Assembly: GCA_020283715.1 (NCBI GenBank)
Contig: JAIQCW010000074.1
Span: forward strand, 1-32,696
Direction: 5' to 3'
Source of the DNA: Cytauxzoon felis
Taxonomy: Eukaryota; Apicomplexa; Aconoidasida; Piroplasmida; Theileriidae
Length of the DNA stretch: 32,696 bases
Shown: piece by piece, positions 10,401 to 21,109 of the stretch
Layout of the letters: each line of letters opens with the position of its first letter
Position numbering within the stretch: position 1 is the stretch's first letter
Notes under the pieces: generated by a model
The model's database searches: none
What the model saw: the letters and a program-made list of their open reading frames with translations, nothing else
What the model was told of the DNA's origin: nothing
Position numbers and translations under genes: made by a program

Positions 10401-10878
10401 TAATTCACCTTTATTATTAGCTGAAGCACTAGTTAGTGGTATACCATGGGATCCTATCGAAGCATTAAAATGGGCTAAAGAATCTAATAATAAAAATGAT
10501 GTTAAAGGTTCATACATGTATGCTACAATGCTAGAAGCTGGATTAGGCACCACGAAAAATTGTAATGAAGCATTCCTCATCTTTAAAAAATTATTAAATT
10601 CTAAAATACAAACCGAACGTATATTAGGACTCTTGTGCATTATCAGGAGTAAAATTATATCCTTCTTCAAAAATCATAATCTCATATACTCAATCATCGT
10701 ACACACACTCTATGATAAATATGCCATACACTCAATCAATCATGATAATTATACACCATGCAATTTCCCACTACTACAAGAACGACCAATCGTCATCAAT
10801 GGAATCAGATTAATCACAATCGTATATACACTAATACTAATACTAGTTATATTCGTCTATATCAAAACCATCACCTGA
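7430..10878 (+). CDS. HRD3: SEL1L/Hrd3-like ER membrane protein, two exons
   Basis: Probable luminal adaptor of the Hrd1 ubiquitin ligase in ER-associated degradation. Exon 1 (7430-7534) encodes a signal peptide (MVLLSFVRSILLLIILNIA). A 38-nt intron follows, then exon 2 (7573-10878), 1136 residues in all. The frame from 7573 alone would begin at TTG right after a splice acceptor, so the upstream ATG is preferred. SEL1 repeats lie at residues about 690-870 and 990-1045, with units such as QQALHYWRLAADNGDASSA, ILAARWLRESADRGDVNSQ and IEALKWAKESNNKNDVKGS. The C terminus has a single membrane span (about 1112-1133). The N-terminal half (40-680) is divergent and rich in Asn/Tyr/Asp. Type I topology with a luminal repeat domain fits Hrd3/SEL1L. 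Other SEL1 proteins are possible. Confidence 0.8.
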
Positions 10879-10948
10879 ATCTATTACAATTACATTATAC
10901 AATAACTGAATTGAATATAATATAGTTGAGGTTATAAACACATGAAGT

Positions 10949-11064
10949 TAGTCCTGCCGTCAGCTCTCCACCTGAGGTCGTCTTGCAGACAGCTCCTCTA
11001 TTTACTTCCCCCTCTGCCTACCGTTAGTCGGCTACGGGTATTCCACTTGAGGTCTTTCCTTCAT
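10949..11064. repeat. REP-A copy 6, partial, intergenic
   Basis: Shortened copy 3' of the Hrd3-like gene. Contains both GTCCTGCCGTCAGCT and GTCTTGCAGACAGCT cassettes, then a diverged core (CTCTGCCTACCGTTAGTCGGC in place of the usual CCGCTTCCCTGAGATCAGC), ending at CCACTTGAGGT. The rest of 11065-11338 is AT-rich and empty. Confidence 0.85.
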
Positions 11065-11338
11065 TTCATATAACACCATAATTATGTGGCAAACCCCATT
11101 TTCCGAATACAGTATATCAATTACATATCCTTCCAGTAATTTATAATGTATATTAATATAATTGAAGGATGATGTGTAGTTGTATGATGGTAGTTATGTA
11201 TTAATATAAATAATAATAATAATATATATAGTATATAACTATTAATATGAACTGAAGTATACTAACTATATTATACTTATAAGAATACTAACTATATATA
11301 CTTTAATAAATTATTAGAATATTATACTTCAATTATAA

Positions 11339-13957
11339 ATGATATTCTTCATTGAATCAGATTATAAAACTTTATTATTATCAATGCTATCAGATTATAT
11401 CAATAGTTGTGAGAGTATAAAGACGACTGTGGGAAATAATGGAACATCTGGAACTCAGGGTGGTAGTTCCACTGTAGGAACAAGTCCTAGTCAAACTAAT
11501 ACTTGCACTACTGAGGCATCATCACCATCTCCGAGTACATGTTCTGAGGCCCCTTCATGTCCTACTACAACTGGTGGTGGAACAAGTAATTGTTCACAGA
11601 CTTCTGCAGCTCAACCAGCTTCTACATCTCAGAATTGTAACACAGTACAACCACAACAAGCTCAAACTCAAACTGCAGCTCAGAGTAATAACGAATGTAG
11701 TTTTAAAGTGTTTTGTGAAAAAGTTAAGAATGGTACATGTAATGTGTTGAAGGAGATTGAGTGTAAAGAATGTAAAGAATGTACGGGTTCAGAGGAGATA
11801 TGTACAAAATTCATCAGTGTAACTATAGAACACTGTGAGAAGGAAGCTGAGTGTTTAATTATACAATTGAATGAGGATTTATCTCCTGAATTACTAAATA
11901 CAATTGTCTTGAGATTCATAGGTCTACTGTTATATCTGAGAATTATACAGGAATTCTCTTTGTTAAGAGAGTATTTTACAAAGATTATAGAGAATTTATC
12001 AACTTGTTATAATACAATTAAATCATGTACGTGTGGAAGTGCTGGACAGTCTACTAATAATAATTGTTCTAAGGATAGTAAATGTGTATGTACTATATTC
12101 TATAAATTATTTCAAGCAATTAAGACACTACATAATAGATATTGTAAGATTATTGGTTATATTAGAGGAGAATGTGATGTAGATTTATATAAAACTATAC
12201 CATCATTATCCCTAACTCGATCGGTTATTATATTAACTTCCTATTTTAATAATTATATCAACTCGGGTTATATGGTTGAAGAGAGTAGTTGTGGATGTGG
12301 TTATAATGAGTATGTAGAACCATCATTAATTAGAAGTGTGACTGGCATTGCGATTGAAACATTGTTATTGTTATTAAATACTGTTACTAAAACTGAATAC
12401 ACAGGGTTAAGAAGATGTCCGTGTCATAAATATAGTAGTAAATTGGATGATGTAGTGACACTACTACAAACAGGAATAGATGATACAGATGACTGTGATG
12501 GTCTACTATCTGATGTAATCTCCATGATTTCTCCTCTTGTTAAGGTTGAGGATTATAGATTTGTAACTCTTAAGACTGAGTTAAAAGGTAATGAGGATAC
12601 AACGAAGAAAAAAGAAATTGATCAGCAGTTGCAGGAAGTTAAAAAGGAGAAGGAGGAGAAACTTAAGGAAGTAATTGGTTCAAATATAAATTCTAGTTGT
12701 GAAGAGAATAGTGCTTCTGGCGGAGGGGGGTCAGGCAGTTCTACTACTGAATGTAATAGTTGTTCTACTGAATCTGCTTCGACTGATACTGCTAATACTC
12801 CTTGTAGTGAAACCAATGGTGGAACAATTGCAACAGCATGCCAAGCATATAACAATGGTGACGGAGGTACCACTGGCACATGTAATGACGGTGGTTCTAC
12901 TCAATGTAAGTGCGAATGTGATGCTTGTGCAAATGGTAAATCAGGAGAATGCTGTTGTTTCTATAGACATCAGAGTTGTCCTTGTGAAACAGCTGATAAT
13001 AGTAGTAAAACGTGCCTTGCGAATTTGGTTGGATTATTAAAGACGGATGGACTTCAGTGTAATACTACTGGTAATGGTAATTCTTTAATGTGTTATTTGT
13101 GTCTTTTAAAGTGCAGTATTTGTAAATTGAAGGATGCATGTAATAGTACTGGTGCTAATGGTAATGGATGTAATTTGGATGAGGCATTGGGTAAGTTGCC
13201 TGATCATATAAAAGAGGTGGTTGAAAAGATATGTGGAAATGGCACAGAAACTACTCTTCAGGAGTGTTGTAAGAATTGTAATGGTAATTGTTCTGAAAAT
13301 GGAACTTGCAAATGCGAAGGTGGAAATTGCTGTAAGGTTAATAATCGCTTCTCCAACTTTACGAAATTCCTATTAGGGACGTGTGCTACTTCTACTGAAA
13401 CTTCTAATAATAAATGTAAGACTATTACGGATACATTAATTCAATTGAATGGGACGTTGAAGAAATTTCTTGAGAATGGTGCTCAGAATGGTGACGCGAG
13501 TAATGGGTGTACATGTAATAACGGCTCTGCCTGCACAAATAATTGTTGTTGTGGCTTAACTAATTGTTCTAAAGATAACGGATGTAAAGAAAATAAACCA
13601 ATTAATATATTATCCTGCGTGATAGAGTGCGGGTTGAATGGAATTAAAAATAGGTCCACGAATATTGAGACGCATATAACGGAAATTGAAAAATGTTTGG
13701 AGTGTATTTGTGATAAGATGAACAAACTGGAAAAATGTTACTGTGAATTACATGAAAACATATCTGAATTGAAGAATTGCGTAACAAATGGAAAAAGTTG
13801 TATAGATGGGAAGATATGCAGCTTAGCGAAGGCAAAACAGGAGAATCAAGGGAAATTTAAGGAAGTAATTGATAAGTCTAGAGATGTACTTTCTGATATT
13901 TGTGGATTATATAGGGTTTATTCTATGGAATCCTATTCTTATTACTTGTCCCCATAA
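11339..13957 (+). CDS. Cysteine-rich variant-surface-antigen-like protein
   Basis: Single frame of 872 residues. Residues 27-120 are a Ser/Thr/Gly/Gln-rich low-complexity stretch. After that come many Cys residues in CxC, CxxC and CCC clusters (for example KECKECTG, CGCGYNEY, SKCVCTIFYK), hydrophobic helices (residues about 182-205 and about 330-345), a Lys/Glu-rich coiled-coil segment (about 415-445), and a second Ser/Gly/Cys-rich low-complexity region (about 450-500). The style resembles Babesia VESA/ves-type antigens, which are displayed on infected erythrocytes. I see no signal peptide and no C-terminal membrane anchor, and no introns are needed. It may be a truncated or divergent family member, or another cysteine-rich multigene protein. 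Its codon choice is less AT-biased than the neighbouring Hrd3-like gene. REP-A copies lie on both sides. Confidence 0.55.
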   Translation: MIFFIESDYKTLLLSMLSDYINSCESIKTTVGNNGTSGTQGGSSTVGTSPSQTNTCTTEASSPSPSTCSEAPSCPTTTGGGTSNCSQTSAAQPASTSQNCNTVQPQQAQTQTAAQSNNECSFKVFCEKVKNGTCNVLKEIECKECKECTGSEEICTKFISVTIEHCEKEAECLIIQLNEDLSPELLNTIVLRFIGLLLYLRIIQEFSLLREYFTKIIENLSTCYNTIKSCTCGSAGQSTNNNCSKDSKCVCTIFYKLFQAIKTLHNRYCKIIGYIRGECDVDLYKTIPSLSLTRSVIILTSYFNNYINSGYMVEESSCGCGYNEYVEPSLIRSVTGIAIETLLLLLNTVTKTEYTGLRRCPCHKYSSKLDDVVTLLQTGIDDTDDCDGLLSDVISMISPLVKVEDYRFVTLKTELKGNEDTTKKKEIDQQLQEVKKEKEEKLKEVIGSNINSSCEENSASGGGGSGSSTTECNSCSTESASTDTANTPCSETNGGTIATACQAYNNGDGGTTGTCNDGGSTQCKCECDACANGKSGECCCFYRHQSCPCETADNSSKTCLANLVGLLKTDGLQCNTTGNGNSLMCYLCLLKCSICKLKDACNSTGANGNGCNLDEALGKLPDHIKEVVEKICGNGTETTLQECCKNCNGNCSENGTCKCEGGNCCKVNNRFSNFTKFLLGTCATSTETSNNKCKTITDTLIQLNGTLKKFLENGAQNGDASNGCTCNNGSACTNNCCCGLTNCSKDNGCKENKPINILSCVIECGLNGIKNRSTNIETHITEIEKCLECICDKMNKLEKCYCELHENISELKNCVTNGKSCIDGKICSLAKAKQENQGKFKEVIDKSRDVLSDICGLYRVYSMESYSYYLSP

Positions 13958-14164
13958 TATCACCCCATATATACCCCATAATATACAATTGATCCTTCCA
14001 TGTATAAATAACTGAATTCATATATACTTCACATTAATATTAAATTAAATTACCTTATACTACATTACAATTAAATATAAACTTGACATAACATGCACAT
14101 AATTCACAATAACTAACCCGAGCGAACATGATGAAAGATTCAGATGAGATTCTATAAACTTCCT

Positions 14165-14283
14165 TACCACCTGCCACCACTTGAGGTTAGAGTCCTACTC
14201 TCTTCGTCTTGCAGACAGCTTCTTCTAATTACATCCCCCTCAAACTCCCGTAGATCGCTCTCGGGTAGTCCACTTGAGGTCTG
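14165..14283. repeat. REP-A copy 7, partial, intergenic
   Basis: Short copy downstream of the VESA-like gene, with the CGTCTTGCAGACAGCT cassette and the alternative core CTCAAACTCCCGTAGATCGCT. The AT-rich stretch between 13958 and this copy has no gene. Confidence 0.85.
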
Positions 14284-14409
14284 TTCTTCCGAGTTATTAT
14301 TATCGATGATTTTTCATCTGTCCCCATCATTATAACAATCTAATTTATATGTTGTTTATACAAAAATATGTCATTCCACTAGTTCATCGGCAAAATTTTC
14401 GTCATACGA

Positions 14410-15439
14410 AGCTGATCTACATGTCCTCAGGGAAACCTGTTTGCGAGAGAAAGCGAGGATAAATCTTACATAGAATAGTTCCAACCCGGTATTGCTGATA
14501 CTTCTCAAATTCCTAACCCTAAAGGCCTAAAGAAAGTTCAGGTGAAGAACGAGAAACTGCTGATGCTCCTCCTCCTCCTGAAACTCCTCAACCTATAGAC
14601 CATAAAGTATGGTTGAGTAAGATCACTATGTTCATTTCAGTTATATGTAAAGTATATATGGTTGTAATAGGATTTTTATTTCTACTGATATAGGATTCGA
14701 TATATCGATACGCAAGCAAAAGCTGATCCCGGTGGTAGTAAAACATCCATTGATTTCGGCACTTTTTCTGGAGGTAATGAACAAGATGATGCTGATAAAG
14801 AAGAGGCAAATAAAGGTATCGATAAACTTTTTTACAAAAATCCCAGTGCTACTCTTACTGAAGGTCAGGATACTGGACATGCTATGGATTGGTCACCTAT
14901 ATCTATGCTCGCTTGTTCTCTAGACTCTCTATACTCCTTTAACCAAACCCCGGAAGCGGGGACGGATACAATAGTAATGATCCAAATGATAAAGGTATTT
15001 TTCAGAATATTAGATACAATTGGTATGATAAACCTGAATGGAACTGTTTCTGGATTGCGGCAATACCTTATGTCCTATGTCTCCACATTTTCATCACTAT
15101 GATCCATTTTCCTGATGGTTTCATTGCAACCTTTCTGCGCTCAGACCGCGACTATTACAAGCTATCTGTGTATCCTTTAATTTCTGGCAAGAAATTTTAG
15201 AGATTGTAGGCTTTTCAGCCGCAGGAAAACAAAGCAACCCTTATGGTGTTATCAAAAGAAAAACTAGTCAAAGTGAACCTGATGAACCTACGGAACAGAT
15301 TGAATATAATGGAGATGTGATACAACTCCACTCGAGGTCCAATCCAACTCTGTTTCCACTCGGCGTTCCACCTGAGGTCAGTCCTGCCAATTACCTATCT
15401 CTAAAGAGTAGAGCCACTCCCAGAGATCGTGGCGGTTAA
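14410..15439 (+). pseudogene. Degenerate protein-coding relic ending in a REP-A copy
   Basis: Readable protein segments lie in different frames without clean splice junctions between them. Examples are a Pro-rich piece near 14550 (ADAPPPPETPQPIDHK) leading to a hydrophobic stretch, GGSKTSIDFGTFSGGNEQDD onward at 14730-14950, RYNWYDKPEWNCFWIAAIPY near 15020 in another frame, and FWQEILEIVGFSAAGKQSNP near 15190 in a third frame. The last segment runs on into REP-A (ANYLSLKSRATPRDRGG) and stops at 15437-15439. Base composition is less AT-rich than the neighbouring genes. This looks like a decayed copy of a multigene-family membrane protein. The family is not identified, and a gene with unrecognised introns is possible. 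Confidence 0.45.
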
Positions 15440-15565
15440 GAATATAGTTATTGGACCTCAAGTGGAAAACCCGTAGCTGATCTCAGGGAAGCGAAGGGGG
15501 AGGTAAATAGAAGAAGCTGACGGCAGGACGAAGAAAGGTTGATTGGACCTCAAGTGGACTAGACA
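15326..15565. repeat. REP-A copy 8, inverted
   Basis: Copy in the orientation opposite to copies 1-7, so the sense peptide frame is on the plus strand. It joins the end of the coding relic in frame, then continues as the GTAGCTGATCTCAGGGAAGCG core and the AGAAGCTGACGGCAGGAC cassette, ending 47 bp before the exonuclease stop codon. Confidence 0.88.
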
Positions 15566-15611
15566 ACACCTCACTTCACTCGTTCATCAGTTTCAATGAT
15601 CCTTCATTCAT

Positions 15612-17340
15612 TCACTTTGTGATTGCATCCCATTTGTAGGAAGTTCTGCTGAGTGAAAAAAGTCGTAGAAATGCATTAAATTGTGATGTAAGTGTATTTG
15701 ACTTCAAAAGTTGATCTGTAGTATCGAGTACATGTACATTTTTACGTAATCTGACAATACTATGGAAATCATGAGCCATTTTAATACTCTCCTCATATTT
15801 ATCACCCTTGGCTGAGAGTTTATTAATTTCTTCTGAGTTTATAATCTCCTATACCATCAACAAATACAACTACACTAAACTCACATCAAATGTCTTGTAT
15901 TTTTCAATCAATTTGGGTGCAGTCTTTGGGCCTATACCCATAATCCCAGGTATATTATCCGAATGATCACCAACCAATGCCAAATACTCACTAAAACGCT
16001 CCGGATCAACACCTATTTAAAAATACACATTAAGTTTATAAAAAAAGTAGAAAACATTCATTTCCAATCACCATTCCACACGAGGTCCAATCCACCTCCA
16101 CCTGAGGTTACAACCTTGTTTTCGTCTTGCAGACAGCTCTTTTAATTACCTATCTCTAAAGAGTAATGCCACTCCCAGAGATCGTGGCAGAGTGAAGGTA
16201 TTGATGTAACCTCAAGTGGAACCCGCAGCTGATCTCAGGGAAGCGGAGGGATAGGTAAATAAAGGAGCTGTCTGCAAGACGACATCAGGTGGAACGGCTA
16301 GTGGAAGAGAGTTGGATTGGACTTCAGGTGGAGAAGATAGACATACCGTATTCGTTTCTGACATGTTCTTCGGTGACTATTCTATATGCTTTATGTGGTT
16401 GTACTATGCGGACATGAACTCCATTTCTACCGTTGTTTGATAAAATTTGCATTAAATCCTTATCGGATGTCACTACTGTAACTTCATATCCAACATCGTT
16501 CAATTTACGGCGATAATCAATGGGTTCTTCGGGTGATGTTGCGATTGGTTCATTTTTTATTTGGGTTGGTGATGTATAATTCATTCTGTTGGTTTGTTCA
16601 AATTTATCGAAAATTCCTCGCGTCGTATTCTTTTCAAAATCAATCGTCTTCATAAAGGAATCCTTACTCTTATTAAAATCACTGTGTTCATCAATACTAT
16701 CACCACGTAGGAAATTTATTATACTCGTTATTATATCATCAGCTTCTGTAGCTTTTTTAATGAATGCTGGTAGACCTAAGATTGAACACAATTCACGTAT
16801 CCATGAAATCTGATTCTTAAAAGAAGTAGTTACAACTTGACGATTCAATTTATAAGCTGGCCATACCTCACGTTTAGTATCATTTGATCCTGGAGAATCA
16901 AAGACTAAACCAATATATTTAGGTGAATATAATTTATATAATCGTGTCAATGTATTCATAAAACCCATTAAACAACCAATATCACTACCTCTAAATGTCT
17001 TTATTTCAGGTAAGGCAAAGAAACATCGATAAGCTAGACCAGTAGCATCAATCAATAAAACTTTATCAGGTGTATCATTACCGACAGAATATAATGTGAA
17101 AGAATTACCCATAATCGTCTTTAAATTGATGAATGACATACGTAAACGCCTGTTGATTTCAGAAAATGAAAACTTATCCGCACGGATTCTTCCATCTTTA
17201 AGACTAGAGTTGCGATGTGTAAAGTCCATATAACAATTAATCAATCTTCCATAACTTGAAGTGGTATTTTCAATATTAACTGCGGGTGTATTATTAATAA
17301 AAATAATACAAAACCACGTTGATATAATTTTAATAAACAT
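15612..17340 (-). CDS. PolI-type 5'-3' exonuclease with N-terminal leader, three exons
   Basis: Exons 17340-16347, 16012-15885 and 15848-15612 join in phase (452 residues). The introns are 334 nt, holding REP-A copy 9, and 36 nt. The fold is the PIN-like 5'-3' exonuclease of bacterial PolI, without a polymerase domain. Motifs are LLIDATGLAYRCFFAL (about 95-110), FDSPG with YKLNR (147-167), KATEADDI (197-203), TSDKDLMQIL (291-300), then across the intron GVDPERFSEYLALVGDHSDN and IPGIMGIGPKTAPKLI, the helix-hairpin-helix. Key acidic residues are present. A low-complexity insert of about 70 residues separates EADD from SDKDL. The N terminus (MFIKIISTWFCIIFIN) is a signal-like leader followed by a polar stretch, fitting apicoplast targeting. 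Likely role: primer removal or repair of organelle DNA. Confidence 0.9.
16073..16332. repeat. REP-A copy 9, in exonuclease intron 1
   Basis: Lies entirely between donor (16346) and acceptor (16013) of a 334-nt intron and is antisense to the host gene. It has both arms (CCACCTGAGGT near the left, ACTTCAGGTGG at the right), the AATTACCTATCTCTAAAGAG module, the GATCTCAGGGAAGCGGAGGG core and two cassettes. Confidence 0.9.
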
Positions 17341-18103
17341 TAAACCATTATAAATATATAATCTGACCTGGATTCCAGAGCCCTTGGGTTATGTAACATA
17401 AATTAGACAAGTGTTCAAGTCAATGAAAATCATTTTTTATCTCTCCCAAGACATTAATATACTTGCTAATATATATATCTTCCTCGATAATTGAGGAATT
17501 TTCCTCGGATTCCATTCAACTTTATACACATTAATTTCATGGCCAACACTTTAATATATTTTTTACGTTCTAGATAGATTAATCTCAACAATATCATCAT
17601 ATATTTATAATTTTATTGCATTAATCCATTTACTTTATTCGATATCTATTCATTACACATTATATCAGTAGTCCTGACGACGACATAAACTCAAGGCTAA
17701 GACTAGAGAAGGTCCAATAACCTTTTATCATCTTGCAGAAAGCTATTCATCACTTGAGATCCTTTATCTTCCACTCGCCGTTCCACCTGAGGTCGTCTTG
17801 CAGACAGCTTCTTTATTTATTTCCCCCTCCGCTTCCCTGAGATCAGCTGCGGGTAGTCCACTTGAGGTCCAACTCTCATTACATCTTCTACTTCCGCCAC
17901 GATCTCCGGGAGTGGCTTTACTCTTAAGAGATAGGTAATTGGAAGAGGCAACACGCCTAGTGGAAAGACCTCAGGTGGAGAACTCTCTGCAAGAGTAAGA
18001 TAGTTGGATTGGACCTCATGCGAAGAGCCGTCTACAAGACCTACGGTAGACGTGTATTACAAGGATACTCCATCAACTTTCTTCACATTTCATCATTGTT
18101 ACA
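17341..18103. other. Intergenic region between divergent genes
   Basis: 17341-17710 is AT-rich with no gene seen; it must hold the promoters of the divergent exonuclease and WD40-like genes. The remainder is REP-A copy 10. Confidence 0.5.
17711..18042. repeat. REP-A copy 10, intergenic
   Basis: Full copy preceded by a broken cassette (TCTTGCAGAAAGCT at about 17740). Contains the core, the CCACGATCTCCGGGAGTGG module, the CACGCCTAGTGG cassette and a right cassette. It ends about 60 bp before the start codon of the WD40-like gene, so it forms part of that upstream region. Confidence 0.9.
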
Positions 18104-21050
18104 ATGTATTCTTATCTCGCTAGACGTAAGGTATATGGTGATTGTTTACCATGTAGTTTAAAGATGAGTCAAAATACATCATATATATTAGAAAAGGCTG
18201 TATGTAATCAATATAACAATGTGAATTGATATATATATGGATGGTATATATATATATTATAGGTGATGAAGATTGATGTATTTGCTGATTTACCGGATTA
18301 TTATCCATCTTGTTGTTATGATAGGAGAGATGTTAAAGAGATTATATTTACTGATGATATAGTAGCTATATTGTAAGATTAGATTATTATATTGAAATAT
18401 GATTTAGATTATCATCTGGTATTGCAAGGGCATTTGATAATGTAATTGAAAAAAATTTTTCCGTTTAAAATCACATCATTATAGATTTCAGGAGTATTGA
18501 AATGTGAATTGAATCCTATAACTAATACATCAAAATTTTCATGTATGTTATAAAGAGTCTATTAATGATACCATTCCTTCAGATGTTCATACTCTTGTAT
18601 ATAATAATGAAAATAAGACAATTATTATTGCATATGCTTCTATACCTTGTCATTTACAATGTAAAGTTGTATATTGTGAAGTAATTTTATCTAATAGATT
18701 TGAAATTTATTATTTTTAGTTTATAAATAAAGGGAAATTGATATCACCTAGTTATAGTTTTAATTTTGAACAAGTTATATTAAATCATCCAGCATTTTTT
18801 GAATTTTGTGGTAATATATTAGAACTGATATAATAAATTAATTATATTAGAATCCAATAATAGAATTGGTGCTGCAAATTTAATAGAAAATAAATATTGT
18901 TTTTGGGTGAAATTGAATATTAATAATTTAATTGATGGTTAATAGGATATGAAAACATATAAACATATTTTCCATATTAATGGGGAAAATTATCAAGGTA
19001 TGTTATTAATAATGGGGTTAATTAACACCATAATTTTATTATTTAGAAATTAGGTATTGATAATAATGATGAATGATACATAACAATAATATAATAGAGT
19101 ATCTGATGGTTTAGTAGCTATGATTAATCAACCAATAAATAATATTATCCCCATTTCATTATTTGATATTGAAGATGGTAAAAAATTAGTTAATATTAAT
19201 ATTAAATTATATATAATCATTATTATCAGATTGATACATCAATTTCAATAATACATAATCGTAATATGCAATTTCTAGAATTATTAGTATCACAATTATT
19301 GGTATATTGTCTTTCTATCACCCTCAACTTGATGTCTAATCCACCTCTCTTGGTCCTACCGTCAGCTCTCCACCTGAGGTTGTCTTGCAGACAGCTTCTC
19401 TATTTATTTCCCCTTCCAGCTCCCGTGGATCGCTTCCAGGTATTCCACTTGAGGTCCAACTCTCATTACATCTTTTACTTCTGCCACGATCTCTGGGAGT
19501 GGCTCTACTCTTTAGAGATAGGTAATTGGAAGAGCTGTCTGCAAGACTAACCTCAGGTGGAGAAGCCACCACGGCGAGTGGAAAGAGATGTGACATGGAC
19601 CTCAGGTGATGGAGCCCTCTTTTTATTAGTTATCCCTCCGCTTCCCTGAGATCAGCTACGGGTAGTCACTTGAGGTGATAATCATACATCTTCATCACTT
19701 CATCATATAATTAATAGCTTAAACAAGAAGGGCATTCATTAAGAGTATTTGATTTATTACGTGGAACATGTCTAGTAATAAAAAATACAGTACAATTAAA
19801 ACCATTTGGATTCATATTCTATGATGTATTGTTATACCCCCCCTTTAATTTTAAATTCTTAGATACCAAAAAATTCACATGTTAAAGTATATAATTTAAA
19901 TGTATACATCGTCTGTTTAAGAAAAATTTTTAAACATCTTAGATGCCTAGACGTTATTTTACAATCTCTAAATCATGTATTGAATTCTGGGAACTTGGTC
20001 CATCACAATTAATTTGTACAAGCATAGTTAATGTAACAGGTATATTACAGTCACCCCCTATATATCTTATTATTATAGGTTTAAATAATCCAGATTTATG
20101 TTGTCATTCAACTATATATAATATACTCTGTATAAAAGCACATAATTCATGGGAAATTGATAACATATCAAATGATTCTACAAATGTTACACCAAGAGCA
20201 CATTTATGCAATTATCTCAATAAAATAACACCAATTAATATAAAAGGTTAAATAAATTATATCCCATTCAATTAAAACATCCATAGATACAACAATGACA
20301 TCATATCTAAAGAAATTTGTAAATGATAACAACAACAACAATTACAATTATGCAATTTTATTCTTCTCACTTGATGATGGAAAATATCTAGGAAAAATAC
20401 CACCATATATATCCGGAAATAATATTGTCTCATTATCATCCTCAAATAACATGAGCGTATGTCATACAAATATATTTATACCTGAGGTCTTTCCATTCGC
20501 CATTCAACTTTTCCTTGTCCTGCCGTCAGCTCTTCTATTTATTTCCCCTTCCAGCTCCCGTAGATCGCTTCCAGGTAGTCCACTCGAGGTTGTAAACCAA
20601 TCTCATCGAGATAAGGATAAAGTGACGGAATCCACGTTTAAGGGGACATCTCAATGAATATAAATTGGAATGAAGTGAGGATGAGTATATTAGATACAAT
20701 CATCAAATTCCTTTTAAATAAAGTATTGAGATCAGATATTCATCCAATAGTCATTCCACAATCTTCATGAGTTTCCCCAGAAATTCAGGAATTTCGTTAA
20801 ATTTTGAGGTAAAAATGAAGTAGTGTAATTAGTAGATATGACCTCAAGTGGAACCCGTAGCTGATCTCAGGGAAGCGGAGGGGGAAGTAAATAGAGAAGC
20901 TGTCTGCAGGACGAAGTGAGGATGGAATGAAGAGTAGGATTTGACTTCAGGTGGATGATAATATTTCGTATATTTAATAAACAACTTCAGAGTATAGCGT
21001 GTGGTACATCAGATGGAACTGTAAAGATAATAAGGAATGATATGACATGA
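18104..21050 (+). CDS. Conserved WD40-like (beta-propeller) protein, 17 exons
   Basis: Exons: 18104-18220, 18263-18372, 18408-18441, 18485-18542, 18583-18680, 18720-18810, 18851-18906, 18946-18997, 19047-19053, 19098-19188, 19230-19301, 19718-19825, 19863-19901, 19943-20039, 20079-20246, 20287-20456 and 20991-21050. All join in phase (475 residues). Fourteen introns are 35-49 nt; two are 416 and 534 nt and hold repeats. The protein matches, by eye, a conserved propeller-type protein known to me from plants and apicomplexans. Landmarks are YGDCLPCSLK near the start, EIIFTDDIVAILLSSGIARA, QEIRVSDGLVAMINQP, LFDIEDGKKLIDTSISI, LLKQEGHSLRVFDLLRG and the last blade ACGTSDGTVKIIRND. Molecular role unknown. 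Least certain points are the exon 4/5 junction and the 7-nt exon 9. Confidence 0.8.
19338..19680. repeat. REP-A copy 11, in intron 11 of the WD40-like gene
   Basis: Inside the 416-nt intron 19302-19717, antisense to the gene. Uses the CTTCCAGCTCCCGTGGATCGC core variant on the left and the standard core on the right. On the minus strand it keeps an 86-codon open frame with NYLSLKSRATPRDRGR and ELEGEINREAVCKTTSGG, although that strand is not the coding strand here. Confidence 0.9.
20480..20955. repeat. REP-A copy 12 interrupted by REP-B, in last intron of the WD40-like gene
   Basis: The left REP-A piece (20480-20593) uses the CTTCCAGCTCCCGTAGATCGC core. The right piece (20837-20955) is in opposite orientation with the standard core. 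About 245 bp of a different repeat (REP-B, 20594-20836) lies between. All of it lies in intron 16 (20457-20990, 534 nt). Without splicing the frame would read into REP-A and stop at 20657, losing the last propeller strand. Confidence 0.88.
20594..20836 (+). repeat. REP-B copy 1
   Basis: Shares long stretches with 28009-28252 (for example AATGAATATAAATTGGAAT and CATCCAATAGTCATT, then CACAATCTTCATG) and with the inverted piece at 32598-32696. Several frames contain stops. Always flanked by REP-A arms. Confidence 0.85.
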
Positions 21051-21109
21051 AGGTGTATGAATATGATATGCCTGACATTTTGTAATTAAATTTATATATA
21101 ATATATTAG

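Noticed and set aside
7573..10878. Hrd3-like protein starting at 7573
   Set aside because: The codon is TTG and directly follows a splice acceptor. The upstream exon from ATG 7430 adds a signal peptide and joins in phase.
19336..19596. 86-residue minus-strand frame as a gene
   Set aside because: It is the readable strand of REP-A within an intron of the WD40-like gene; no independent start or promoter is visible.
20295..20657. A WD40-like protein C terminus fused to REP-A, ending at 20657
   Set aside because: A good donor (GTATGT at 20457) and an acceptor at 20990 join, in phase, to an exon completing the last propeller strand (ACGTSDGTVKI), so the repeat is intronic here.
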